Positions 11,915 to 22,867 of a stretch of DNA of 64,000 nt are shown in pieces (positions within the stretch are counted from its first letter, which is position 1; every line of letters begins with the position of its first letter). Both the position numbers and the translations under genes were made by a program. The stretch is from Microdochium bolleyi (taxonomy: Eukaryota > Ascomycota > Sordariomycetes > Xylariales > Microdochiaceae). The notes below the pieces were generated by a model. It was not told the DNA's origin. It saw only the letters and a list, made by a program, of their open reading frames with translations, and did no database searches. The stretch lies in contig KQ964253.1 in NCBI GenBank assembly GCA_001566295.1, positions 124,001-188,000 on the forward strand. The letters run 5' to 3'.

Positions 11915-12715
11915 ACCGGGGTGTGTGAGTGTACGGAGCGCTGTTGATGATGAACAATGTATTGATGACTACTGGATATAATGAAGATACCAAAGACATA
12001 AAGGTGGCGGTTTGTTGTTGGCTGCCGAGGCGCTGGGTTTTGGTTGGAGTCGAGGCGTTGGTAATGGTTTGTTATTGGCTTGGTTGATGACGACGAGCTC
12101 AAATGCATGTTTCTTGCTCACTTGAGCAGCGTAGTATTGTGCCATGTTGTGAGAACTCTTGGTGTATATCACACACTCACCTTGACCGATCACAACTGTG
12201 CCTTTGTTGCCTGCCGATGTAGTAGTCGTGCTTGAGGACGATCAACTGCACCACGAGTGCTGCCCTGTTTCGCCGCCTCGTATGGAAGGGGACATACCCT
12301 TCGAAGTTTCCCAGTGTCCTTGGGAAGATCTCGGATCACGCGCCCTGCCATGTAGTCTCGGAACCGAGCTTGACAATCACACCCCCCCTGCAAGTTTGTG
12401 AAAGGCGGATGCGGCGATCGTTCCGCCGCTGATGCCGTCCTGAGGGGTAATGCCGTGCGTGCGGAGTCGGACCACGACAGCGGGCGGACACCTCCATCCG
12501 AGGACTACAGGAGATTCCTCGGCTGTCCTGCTCCTGTTGTTTTGAGAAGTTACAACTCGGTTTACGTTTTGCTGTAGAATCAGCTGGTTATTTTCAGAAC
12601 AAATTCTTCTTATGTGTTTGGAAATTTGCGACCTGAACCGCTTCCTCTGAAGTACTCGTAAAGTCCGACATCCACCAGCAAAGGCGTGGGCAACCAGCAA
12701 CAACCATAACAAATC
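11915..12715. other. intergenic, no gene seen
   Basis: This is the 3' region of SMC4 plus the upstream region of the acyltransferase-like gene. The open frames on both strands look accidental. Confidence 0.4.
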
Positions 12716-14123
12716 ATGGTTCTGCAAGTCCACTGCTCGGGGAGCCCTTATGAAGTACGTTGATACCTAGGTAACCTGTCACTTTCCGCCATTATGCTTG
12801 TGATTCTCTAAAACCTTTTTGTTGCAATTTATTCATTTATTCATTTTACTTCATATTTTACAACTTTCTTGGTACCCTCAAATCATTGTCTTCCTATCCA
12901 CAGGACGCCTCACCCACGGTTCTCACTGACAAAGCCAACTTTACCAATGGCAGATCGGCTACGAGCACGGCCGTGCCGCGTACCGACAGGTCCGCGGCTC
13001 CCTGGCCTTCTACGCAGACATGTTCGCAACCAAGTGCGCGCTGCCGTGGCCGGCTGTGCAGCGCCTGGCCGCCGAGGAGTACCTCCCACATCTGGAGAAG
13101 TCGTGCCCGCGGTACGTCGAGGAGATGCGTGGGCTGAGCGACGGCGTGAACGCTGCGGGCGGCGGCGGCGATTCCACAGCGACAGTGATTGATCTGCGTG
13201 ACATCGTGGCGCTGAATGTGCGCAGCGAGATTGTGTTTGGCTTGTTCGCAGAGGACAGCAATGTTCAGGATCCGCCGCTGGACGGCTGCACGAGCCTGGG
13301 CGTCCAGATTGACGACGACGACGATGCCCCGGCCCACCGCCGGGGATCGTATCTCGCGCAGAACTGGGACTGGCAGGTCGGCCAGCGGGACAACCTTATT
13401 GTGCTGCACATTGGGCGGGAGATCACCATGGTCACAGAGGCCGGCATCATCGGCAAGATCGGGTTCAACTCGTCGGGCGTCGGGGTCTGCCAGAACGCGA
13501 TCCGGGCCCGCGGCGTGGACGTCGCGAGCGGCCGGCTCCCCGTGCACCTCGCGATGCGCAGGGTGCTCGAGAGCCGCACCCGCGCGGAGGCCGTGGAGCA
13601 GCTGGGATGGACGGGGGTCGCGGGCAGCGTGTACCTGCTTGTCGGGGACGGCTGGGGAGGCAGGACTGCTGCTGCTGCGGGCGAGGATGCCGTGAGCGGT
13701 GTCGAGTGCACGAGCATCGGCATCAAGGAGCTCAAGGCGACTCCTCTCGATCCCAACAGCCCCGAGGGAGCGAGGCTGAAGCTGGTCGCCCACACGAACC
13801 ACCTGCTCCTCGAGCACGCGGGCGTTGATGAGCCCCCGTGGCTCGAGGACTCCAAGGTGCGCCTCTTGAGGATCTGGAAGCTCGCCAGCGGCCGGGATAC
13901 TGGAGATGGGCTGTTGAGACGGGCCGCGGCGGACCTCGAGGAGCCACTGCTCGAGATGCTCAAGGACGAGGCCGACTACCCCGTGTCCATCAACCGCCAC
14001 GAGGTCGGCGAGAGCACGTTTGAGACGCTCTTCTCAATCGTCATGAACCTGGTGGAAAAGAGGGCGGTTGTCACCTTTGGGCGGCCATCAGCCTGCGCGG
14101 AGAGAATCGAGCTGACACTGTGA
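12716..14123 (+). CDS. isopenicillin-N acyltransferase-like protein (peptidase C45)
   Basis: A short first exon at 12716-12754 (13 codons, ending SGSPYE) is joined across a 199-bp AT-rich intron (GTACGT...GGCAG) to 12954-14123, giving 402 aa. The junction rebuilds the family N-terminus GSPYE-IGYEHG, matching the GTPFEIGYEHG pattern of penicillin acyltransferases. Further matches are YVEEMRGLSDG, the autoprocessing site DGCTS with Cys at about residue 125 (the expected N-terminal nucleophile after self-cleavage), QNWDW, TEAGIIGKIGFNSSGVGV and HTNHLLL. The family are Ntn-hydrolases that swap acyl groups on amides. No pcbAB or pcbC lies nearby, and the C-terminus (ERIELTL) is not an obvious peroxisomal signal, so the substrate is unknown; it is probably an AatB/IAL-type paralogue. 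Confidence 0.86.
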
Positions 14124-14593
14124 TGTAGAAAGGAGCTTTGTCCATAGTAGTAATTTTGTTGTGCCCTCGTGAGGGTGGTAGTCCCCATGGCGACGAATCG
14201 CATCTTGTCAATCGTAAAGGCATGCAGGGGACTCTGGCCTGCATCTTTGCCGCAAGCCGAGTGCGCGACGTTGAGCATGCGAAATTACGAATGTCTTCCT
14301 CAGCTGCACTTGTGATTCGCCTTCATCCGACATGGGCCACCTTGGCATGTCAGCCGACCTGGCATGTCGGTGCGGCGGAGTAACGATTCTGTAAGCCTGC
14401 AAAAGGCGCTGAAGAAGGCTAACTGGATAGGAGCTCTCGAGCGCCAGAAAAACATGAAGACTCTCGACGCTCTTCGCCACCTCTACTTGTCGGAAACGTT
14501 GAGCAAATGTATGGTCGGTGACGTCGCCGAGAGCTCGAGACTCTGATTTCATAACCGTCCAAGCCTACACACAGACAGGCACAAAGAGTCACC
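14124..14593. other. intergenic, no gene seen
   Basis: This is the 3' side of the acyltransferase-like gene and the upstream region of the 68-aa gene. No coding signal was found. Confidence 0.35.
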
Positions 14594-14897
14594 ATGTGCT
14601 TCACGGTATGTCCCTCTTCCTCCTCTTGCGCTGTGACTCATCAGTCGCTTGTCCATCCCCCAAAGTTGGGAAGCTCGCGTTGACCCGAGACGTGCACGTC
14701 AGGACCCCGGCGGGACCAAGAGCAAACCGAAGACGAAGCAACACGCCAGTGCGCCCTCGAGGCCTGGCTACGCCTGGGACCCAGTCGTCGGCTACTATGT
14801 CCCGCCCGTCGACAAGGACCGCAAGGGCTGGAAACGCGGCTTCTCCCAGCGAAACGCGCGGTCCTGGGGGGTCTACATTGGCAACCGCCAGGCCTGA
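14594..14897 (+). CDS. small conserved-type fungal protein, 68 aa
   Basis: A 12-nt first exon (14594-14605, CACC-ATG, encoding MCFT) is followed by a GTATGT donor. A 97-bp intron ending GTGCACGTCAG joins it to 14703-14897 in frame. The product is short, basic and hydrophilic: MCFTDPGGTKSKPKTKQ, then GYAWDPVVGYYVPP and KGWKRGFSQRN. Many filamentous fungi encode tiny proteins starting MCFG or MCFT with a very short first exon, and I infer membership by this gross resemblance only. No function can be assigned. Without splicing the second exon has no ATG, only TTG, which supports the intron model. An alternative is that it is untranslated. Confidence 0.5.
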
Positions 14898-15248
14898 CGG
14901 GACGATGCGGGCAGGACAATAATTTGATCGATGGGAAGCAAGTCAGCATCCTCATTCAGTACACTAGGCACCTCACATTCACGGCACAGCTTATTTCGTT
15001 TGACTTTTTGATTGTCTCAATTGCACCGTGGGCCTTTTGCGGCTCGTCACGGCAGATGCATCTCGATTGCTCGTACAGGTCGTGATAATCTGGAAAGTTC
15101 ATGCCGAAACTCATTTTCATGATGCTAAACCCATGGTGATCCCTGATTGTCGAAAAACGACCCTGTTGTTGTGATGCAAATAATTTTCGCCGGTCCAAAT
15201 CATCAACCCTGTTCACCCCAACACCGAAAGGCAACCAAGCGGAACTGC
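14898..15248. other. convergent 3' region
   Basis: This is a tail-to-tail spacer between the 68-aa gene and RPS26 and presumably holds both 3' UTRs. No other feature was recognised. Confidence 0.4.
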
Positions 15249-15906
15249 TTAAGCAGTCTTGGCGGTCTGGGTGGGAGTGATCTTCTTGCCGTCCTTGTTG
15301 TACCGGACACGGGGGGGAGGGGCACGGTTGCGGCGGCCGACAACGGAGCGGACGCTGTGAGAGGATGATGTCAGTATGCTTCATCAGACTTACGACGGGG
15401 TCTCCTGGTTCCGCCCAGGGTGAGCGAGTTCTGAGCGAGGTCGTCGGCGACAAGCACGTCTGGGGACGACAAAGTGTCGAGATAGGCGTGCATGCAGCAC
15501 GACAACCGTGTCCAGACCTCGGCCCGCCGCGAGACGGGACCAGAGAGACCGGCAGTCCGACCAAGGTTCTTCTCAAGTGCCCACGTGCAAGCACCCCGAG
15601 AGGAGAAGAGCGCGTGGTCGTACTACCCGAAGCAGAGCGGGGACGAACGTACCGGACAATCTTGCCGTGGATGGCGCAAGAGACACAGTACTGCAGCTTG
15701 AGGTACATCTTGGGGACGGTGTACTCGGCGAAGACGGAGGCGTCCGAGATATCACGGATGGCGGCGGACTCGACCATGTTGCGGATGGTGAATCTCTTGA
15801 TCGCCTTGTCCTTGGGCGTGCATCGCGAGCAGTTGCTGCAGCGGATGGGCTTGACGTGGCCGCGGCCCTTCTTGTTGCGGCCGTTGTTCTTTCTCTTCTT
15901 GACCAT
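15249..15906 (-). CDS. RPS26: 40S ribosomal protein eS26
   Basis: The exons 15906-15653 and 15354-15249 encode 119 aa, the standard fungal eS26 length. eS26 sits at the mRNA exit channel of the small subunit. The first exon carries MVKKRKNNGRNKKGRGHVK, the zinc-binding cysteines of CSNCSRC and the C-V-S-C pair in LQYCVSCAIHGKIVR. The second exon carries GRRNRAPPPRVRYNKDGKK and ends QTAKTA. The intron, 15652-15355, is 298 bp, long for this window (most are 53-78 bp). The donor GTACGT and acceptor CACAG interrupt an Arg codon. I looked for a box C/D snoRNA in the intron and found none convincing. It is divergent from the ubiquitin-eS31 gene. Confidence 0.96.
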
Positions 15907-16571
15907 TTTGGCGGTTCTGTTTGGTGGCGAACGAGGGGATGTCAGCGGGGGTTTGTTCGCGTCGACGAGGAGACAAGGCCGGCCTTGTTGAAATGCAGAC
16001 GAAGCAAAAGAATGCTCGCCAGCGAGGAGAGGCTGATACGTACAGTTGGCTGAACTTCCTGAGTGGTTGTCTGTCGAAAGTTGTCAGAGGGAGAAAGCAG
16101 ACGTGCTGGTCTGGAGATGGAACCAAATATCTGCAATGCTGTGCAGCGCTCAGAATTGGGAAACGGTGCCCACCCACGAGTGCTTGGCCAATCGCAGCGA
16201 CCCGCCACACGCACATTTCCCAGAGAGCGAGGGGCCGGCGCAGGTGGGCCATATTTTTTGTGCGCTCGTCGATAAGCAAAACCCTTATCGTGCTGCCTCA
16301 CAGAATGGGCGGGCAAGTCTCGTCTGTCTGGTGCAAGCATGGTCCGTGCAGCGGATGAGTGGGTGCCGCCGCGCCTCGCAGTGTGGGCTGCATTTCGACC
16401 ACTTCAATAGGGCGGGCTGGGCGGAACTTTTTTCTTGTCCCTCCTCTCCCCTCCCCATCACCAAACACTTAGGTTGCTTAGGACGGCAATAGGCATATTG
16501 TCTAGGTATGTCGACGCGCCTCTCTCGCCAGCATCGTCGCCAGCAGCGTCGCTAACACCTCGCAGGCAATC
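15907..16571. promoter_or_regulatory. shared divergent promoter of RPS26 and UBI3
   Basis: 665 bp separate the start codons of two ribosomal-protein genes transcribed away from each other. The right end holds a predicted 5' UTR intron of UBI3 at 16506-16565 (GTATGT, branch GCTAAC, acceptor CGCAG), six bases before the ATG. An AAACCCTT element occurs near 16280; its role is unproven. Co-regulation is inferred. Confidence 0.6.
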
Positions 16572-17095
16572 ATGCAGATCTTCGTGAAGACCCTGACGGG
16601 CAAGACTATCACCCTCGAGGTGGAGTCGTCCGACACTATCGACAACGTCAAGTCCAAGATCCAGGACAAGGAGGGCATTCCCCCGGACCAGCAGCGCCTC
16701 ATCTTCGCCGGCAAGCAGCTCGAGGATGGCCGCACTCTCTCGGACTACAACATCCAGAAGGAGTCGACCCTCCACCTCGTGCTGAGACTGCGTGGTGGTG
16801 GCAAGAAGCGCAAGAAGAAGGTCTACACCACCCCCAAGAAGATCAAGCACAAGCGCAAGAAGACCAAGTTGGCTGTGCTCAAGTACTACAAGGTCGACGG
16901 CGATGGCAAGATCGAGCGCCTCCGCCGCGAGTGCCCTGCTGACACCGTATGTTTTGTCCCTGTCTCTCTTCACGCCCATGACGAGCATCATGCTAACAGA
17001 CTTCCCAGTGCGGTGCCGGTGTCTTCATGGCTGCCATGCAGGACCGCCAGTACTGCGGCCGCTGCCACCTCACCTACGTCTTCGACAAGCAGTAA
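16572..17095 (+). CDS. UBI3: ubiquitin-40S ribosomal protein eS31 fusion
   Basis: The exons 16572-16946 and 17009-17095 encode 153 aa. Residues 1-76 are ubiquitin ending LRLRGG, with the usual lysines. The rest is eS31 (S27a): a very basic linker [14 protein letters not shown], then a zinc ribbon with one Cys in the first exon (RRECPADT) and CGAG and [10 protein letters not shown] in the second. The precursor is cut after Gly76 to give free ubiquitin and a small-subunit protein. The 62-bp intron has a textbook branch site (TGCTAAC) and CCCAG acceptor. A further 5' UTR intron is predicted at 16506-16565. An AATAAA at 17245-17250 lies 150 bp after the stop and may serve as the polyadenylation signal. 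Confidence 0.97.
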
Positions 17096-18029
17096 ATTCG
17101 CCAATACCCTGGAGGATTTGCGCACTGCTAGTCTGAGGCTTCTCTGAGATGGTCGCTGGACAAGAACGGGTACGACCAGGAATGGATATGGACGAGGGAC
17201 ACATTGACTGGCGCTGAGGAGGTCTGGTTCTATCGAGTCTATACAATAAAATCACAAAAGACCCATGATGGGACTACCCGCAACAAAAAAACCAAAGTTG
17301 ATGTAATCGCCAATGCTCCCTTGTCGTGAACGTTCGTACTGCTTTTGCTATAACCCCTTGCTCGCTATCAGCACGTACACGGGCAAGCGCCTTGGTCGCC
17401 TGGGAGAGCCATCTAGTGTCTTGACACGGGATCTACAATCCCGAACTCTGCCATTTCCGGAATCTCCTGCGTGCCACGGTCCATGTCGGGTGGCACCGCC
17501 GATACTTGTGCCAGCCCGTGTGGCGAGCAACAGGCCTGGTTCTTGTTCTTCGACGTGCCCATGATCGACGTCGCCTGTTTACTAATCAGCCAGTGAGGGC
17601 CACCCTGCGACCTCCGGACAGCTTGCCAGGAAGGACTATGTCATCTGCGAATGCGTACTCTCACCAGTCCGAGCCTGGAGTGCCACGAGTCGGACGTCAG
17701 GTGGCACTCTCGGGCGAGCAGACTGAAGTTGGGGATCGACGCTGTCCAGATTTTCGACATGCATTTGGTCACGGCAACAAATCTCAAAGCACCAGTATTT
17801 GAACATGATAAGTAGGAATTGATCTCGGGGATGACCCTGTTGTATACACAAAAAGTAACACCATTTTGCCCTAAACGCCAAGCCAATGCTGAAAGAGTTG
17901 CAGTAGAGGTACGAAGTCGTCTCCATGGTCATCCGCGTCGTTTCCCGAAGTAGAAAAGCAGACAACCTTGTTGTGACACGACGGACAACCAAGCATGCGA
18001 AAAGCAGAAGGAAGACGAAGAAGAGACAT
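17096..18029. other. convergent intergenic region UBI3 / NOP58
   Basis: A tail-to-tail region of about 930 bp. It includes the UBI3 3' UTR with AATAAA at 17245. Nothing else is supportable. Confidence 0.4.
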
Positions 18030-19719
18030 CTACGCCTCCGACTGTCTCTTCTTCTTCTTCTTCTTCTTCTCGCCGTCGGCAACCTCGACGTCGACCTCCA
18101 TCTCGTGGACGTCGCTGTGCTTCCGCTTCTTCTTGTCCTCCTTGTCCTTGGACTTGTCCTTCTTCTCCTTCTTGGACTTCTTCTCCTTGGTCTTGTCCTC
18201 GCCCTCCTTGTTACCGGCAAGGGGGACGTCGATCATCTCGGCGTCCACCGCGAGGGTGTCGTCGCCGGCATCGGCCATGATGTCGGCAATAGCAGAGCTC
18301 TGGTGTGATTGTTAGTGACTGTGGGTAAGCGACAAGATGATGGAAGCAGTGAACACATACCATGGCATCGGCGTTCTTGGTGGGCTTCTTGCCCGAGGCG
18401 TAGAACTCGAGGCGGTCCTCGACCTGCTGCTTAAGGACCTCTCCGAACTTCCTCGAGGGAGCCTCGGCAAAGTTATCGATTCTGCTGGCAATACTGCACT
18501 TGTTGGCGAGGTAGCGGGAGATGCGGCCCTTGTCCTTCTGGTTGGCGCGTCCGATGAAGGAGCTGTGGTAGATAAGACCGAACTTCGGGGTGTTGCCCTT
18601 GGTCTTGAGTGCGCGGAACAGAGCCTTCTCGGCACCAAGGATCTGCAGGGTCGAGGCAGGATACTTGGCCAGGTTGGTCAGGGAACCAGCCTTCTGGATG
18701 AGACGGGCGGCGACGACCTCGCCGATGAGAGCGGCCAAGTTGGGCGCGACAGTGCTCATCTTGTCGACAAGGTAAGTGTACAGGGTGCGGCGGTACTCGG
18801 CAAGCTTGACGACGCGGCCAGCAAAGGACGAGATGTTGGCCATGTCGACGTCCGAGATGTCGCGACCCATGGAGATCTTGGCCTTGTTAATAATTTCCTG
18901 GGCCTTCTCCTCGTCTTCGTTGACGAGCGCGGCGAGCTCGTGCAGCTTCTCGTCGTTCAGGCTGGCCTTGTCGCCAATGTAGAGGGCGAGACGCGCGTAG
19001 GTCATATTGTCGGAGGCGAGAGCGTAGAGCTCGGGGAAGTGCCAGCCGTACCACTCTCGGACCTTCTGCGAGAAGAGGTTGATGCCCTTGTCGAGGTTGT
19101 CGAGGGTGGCAATAGCGCGGATGATGTGGTTGTCGTTCTTGTGGACGTTGAACTTGACCTTGCCGCGGGAGTAGGCGTGACCAAGACCGAGCTGCGCCCG
19201 CTCGACATCGCCCTCCTCGAGACCCTTGAGGAGCTTGGCAGCATGCAGGCGGATGCCACGGAGGAGGTCGGCGACGACCTCGGAGGTGTCGCCAGTCTCG
19301 CAGTCGACGCCGGGGAACTCGGCCTTGATCGAACCAGCAAGGTTCTTGTCGGCCAGGCCGAGGATGACCTTGCTCTTCTTGCTCTGAGGCAGGTTAAGCT
19401 CGAGGTTGGACTTCAGGTAATCGGACAGGATACCCTCGGAGATGAGGTTGATGTTCTCAAGCGCATCGGCGGCGTTTCTGCGCAAGGGGCACGTATAAAT
19501 GTCAGTGGTCGAATCCAAGAGACTGTGTCGCCAGCGCATCGCATCTCACCTCCAGGGCGCAAAGCTGACGAGCTGCACCATCTTGCCAAACTTGGCGAGG
19601 TCCTGGCCGGCCTTCTGGACCTCCTTGAGGTGCAGGCCGACCGTGTCTTGCTGATGCACAACCTTGAAGATGGCATAGCCGACGGACGACTCGTGCAGCA
19701 GGAAATCGACCTTGGTCAT
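18030..19719 (-). CDS. NOP58: box C/D snoRNP core protein NOP58
   Basis: Three exons, 19719-19550, 19477-18361 and 18299-18030, encode 518 aa. NOP58 pairs with NOP56 and fibrillarin on box C/D snoRNAs and is needed for pre-rRNA 2'-O-methylation and processing in the nucleolus. The N-terminus MTKVDFLLHESSVGYAIF is the NOP5N domain. The central coiled coil and Nop domain follow, including the block GEVVAARLIQKAGSL and LYTYLVDKMSTVAPNLAALIG. The C-terminal tail is an extreme Lys/Glu/Asp-rich segment ending KKKKKKKRQSEA, as in other fungal Nop58. The introns are 72 and 61 bp, and the last exon carries only the disordered tail. The Lys run is a TTC-rich microsatellite on the plus strand (about 18048-18070). 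Confidence 0.96.
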
Positions 19720-20336
19720 GGTGTCTGCTGTTGACCGCTTCGGCGGCACGTGTGATATTGATGTAGAGGGCTGGTCGGGGCCAATTGCAATGTCTCGCGG
19801 CAGTGGTGATGTTGTCGCGGGTGCCCTTTGTTGGTGATGCTGGCTGCTTCAAGATGGAGCTCGGTCTGCATGGGCGCGAAAAGTGTGCCTCCAAAAATTT
19901 TCGGCGAGCTCTGAACTTTCCAATTGGCAGGCTCCACTTTAGCGGCCGGGCTTGCGCTCAGCCTGCTGCTCGCGGCCAATCGCGCTCGGACAAACACCAT
20001 TCCGGCTCCATATCTCTTATCCAACCACCTTTATCGCGCGGGCTTTCGCCAGGGTCACTAGAGTCGCCAGAGTCCTTACATAAGCTATCGTAACGGACAT
20101 CGCAACGGCAGCAGGATGGCAGCTTTCATCGAGTTGCTCATTATAGTCGTTTCTCATTAGTCTACTTTGACTCGCGGCTTGCTGTCTAAGGGGTATGCTT
20201 CGTCGTCTACAACCAGTCCGAGGTCAAACAAATCACAAAAGCAGTTCCAACTACCGCCTCTACATGGGTCGTGCCTCTTTGGGAGAAAATCTAGAGCTGT
20301 TGCCACAAGTCGTCCTGCGCATAGAGATACCAGATC
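19720..20336. other. intergenic NOP58 upstream / Sst2 downstream
   Basis: 617 bp holding the NOP58 promoter and the Sst2 3' UTR. No gene was seen. Confidence 0.4.
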
Positions 20337-22124
20337 CTAGAAGTTCTTGCGCGCGTTGGGCCCGTCACGGAACCCTGGCCGGAGGTCCACCACGGTGAAG
20401 CCAAGCCTGTCATCCTGCAAGACATGACCCTGCGGTCTCTCAACGCTTGTGTACAGGTTGTCGATGCTATGTTGATGGAATGTCGCTGCCTGCTCACAAT
20501 TGAGGATGTGAGGTAGACCAGGCGGGTTCGTGAGTCGAAAAATCCCGTGGCTAGACGGAAATTATTAGGTATGTTGGATCAGGACGAGGATGCAATCAGA
20601 CTTACTCAGGTTGCTTGCTCGGGGCACAGACAATGGCGATACTCTCAGGCAGCATTATCTGGTACCCCGCATGGGTGTGCAGATCGCGCGAACTCATGAA
20701 GCAGGTCTGCGTCGGATGCGTGTGGATCCAGCCTATCATCAAGAGGTCTTCTGTCATACAGTACTCGAGGAGGGCGTTCTCGTTCTCCGTCTCGCACGTG
20801 TCGGACGTGCATTTCTGCTCCGGGATAATGAGGCACGACACAACCAGGGCATTGTTGACATCGGTTCCGCACAGCATGCCGCACATCTCCAGTCCTTGCC
20901 TCGTGTTGGGCTCAGCAACGTCGAGGAATCGATGGCGCAGCTGGCCTGGCAAGAAGATAGACCGCAAGGGCTCTCCGTTTTCAAGGTATGCAGCTGGACG
21001 GAAGGGCTTCTGTGTCTTGACAGGTGGTTCCGGGACGGGATAGTCCTTGGGGGGCAACGCAGGTGCGTGCTGAGGATTCGCCGATAGTGTCTGCGAATAG
21101 TCCTGCGAGTACAGCAAATCCTTACTGGGCAGAGGGGGAGGTCGCGGTGCTCCTCTGTCAGACTGGTACAATGGCGGTGGCACGAGATCGTGTTTCGGAG
21201 GCCTGGAAGGCGCGATCGCGGATTCTACCCGCTGGTGGAACGACGTCGGCTCGTACTTGACGGGCTCTGACCGTGCTATTGACGGGTAGTTGTAGCTGGT
21301 TGTATGTTGTGAGGCCTGCTGGGGGTCCGTCCCGTAGGCGTCTCGTGCATTGCGATCATCAAGCTGGCTTCTGGTCGACTCCATCTGTGCCCTGAACAAC
21401 TCTTCGTCGTGCGACTGCTCATCGGCGAGCCTGTCAGTCCACTGATCCCATATCCCAGCGACTCTTCGATCTCGCTGCTGGCCTCCGGAGGCTCTCGAGC
21501 CTGCTTGAGTCTGTCTTTCCCTTTCACGCCGTCTCATCTCGTCCTGGGCTAGCTCCACCGCGAGGTCTCGGTGTGTCTCCAGGTCGAGGTGTTCATCGTG
21601 CTGATGGTGGCGTCGGCGTGGCGAGGTGTATGCATCGTGCTGGTCTGCATCCAAGGCCTGTGCCAGCTCTGCTCTCTGCTGCGTTCTCAGTGCCTCCCTC
21701 CTGGCTTCCTCTTTTTCCCATTGCTCGTACTCTCGCTGTATGAGCGGCTTCATGCGACCAAGGCCGTCGAGCACAGCGGGGAGCTGGCTGAGCACTGGCC
21801 TTGCGGCATCACGGCCGGCCGTCGTCTTGAATTCCGGGTGTTTCTTGAGGCGTTCTGTGACCAAGACTGCATATCTCCAGTACAGCATGTACGCCTGTGA
21901 CCACTCGCCTTTGCGGAGATGCATATCACCCTGTAGAGCTTCATTAGCAGAGAGATCAGGGGAAGCCTGGGGGCTTCAGGGCTCCTCACTCGTTGGGTCA
22001 ACATCTGTGCCGTCCGCAGCCATACTTTCAGGGGGATGTTGGCATTCAAGGAGAAGTCTTCCGCCTCGGCCGTGATCTCTTGGATCCCTCTAGGCCTTGA
22101 GGACCGCATCGTGGCTGTGGCCAT
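20337..22124 (-). CDS. sst2: AMSH-type endosomal deubiquitinase (JAMM metalloprotease)
   Basis: Three exons, 22124-21990, 21930-20606 and 20550-20337, encode 557 aa. The N-terminal helical USP8-dimerisation/MIT-like region (ANIPLKVWLRTAQ, then WSQAYMLYWRYAVLV) starts in the first exon. A long disordered Gln/Arg/Pro-rich middle follows. The C-terminal MPN+ domain has EMCGMLCG and the zinc-binding JAMM motif HTHPTQTCFMSSRD near residues 446-459 with LHTH after it. The last exon completes the domain (IFRLTNPPGLPHIL, FTVVDLRPGF). The enzyme class cuts Lys63-linked ubiquitin from cargo at endosomes with ESCRT-0. VPS4, an ESCRT ATPase, lies two genes away, though on the other strand. The 59- and 55-bp introns are needed to reach the true start and end. 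Confidence 0.9.
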
Positions 22125-22867
22125 TGTGTGTGTCGGGATAGGTGTGTATCAAAATACGGCAAGACCGCAATCATCGCCGACCAGGCATTTCGCTCTTTCT
22201 ATTTCTGCTGCCTGGAAAGCTTGCGTCTGCGTCGAGGTACAGGCAGGCAGCTCCAGGTCGTGCTGCCTGAGGGACGCCCAAGTGGGGAACGGGGCTCTGG
22301 TTTCCCGAGGTCGACTTTTTTGTGTCTGAGGGTCGTGCTCGTAGCTAGGCGACAATCTAGAGGGTGTCGCGTCGTCGCCGTGGATTACGGATAAGGATGA
22401 GAATGCTCAGATGGCGATCAGTTCGCTTGGAAGTGCCGGAGCTGGAGCTGCCGTGAGTGGTGTGTACCTTGCTGGTGGCAGCACACTTGTGCCCCACGCG
22501 CGTGGAGCTCCCGCGGGGTGCGCAATGTGATCGTGACTTCTTACGTCATCCTCGTGTGCCCAGGCCAGAGCATGCCAGTCTCATGTAGAGCTCAGCCGTT
22601 TCGAAGCAGCCGAGACAGAGCTATATCATACATGATCGAAGCATTTATTTGAATCACGAAGTTTGTGTGCCGCGAGTTGGGCTTCAGTCCTCGGCGACTT
22701 CTTAGTCTCATGAGCTACATACACGCCTCGCCAGGGGTATCAACATCGGGACGCATTAGCACGCAGCAAGTCACGAAGCTTCTGCACTGCCGGGCATGTC
22801 GATTCCGACGCCAGAGGGACTACAAATGCTCCGGCCAGAGAGCAGGATTGCGCAATAAATTGAATTA
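22125..22867. other. intergenic Sst2 upstream / prefoldin downstream
   Basis: 743 bp with the Sst2 promoter on the left and the prefoldin 6 3' UTR on the right. No coding signal was seen. Confidence 0.4.

Noticed and set aside
12716..14123. Penicillin biosynthetic cluster
   Set aside because: Only an acyltransferase-like gene is present; no ACV synthetase or isopenicillin N synthase occurs in the window.
15355..15652. Possible box C/D snoRNA in the eS26 intron
   Set aside because: The C-like and D-like elements are only about ten bases apart, with no terminal stem or guide space.
18337..19734. 465-codon plus-strand open frame
   Set aside because: It is an exact antisense shadow of NOP58. 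GC-rich third positions leave the opposite strand open; the composition is Leu/Val/Gly-rich without a domain.
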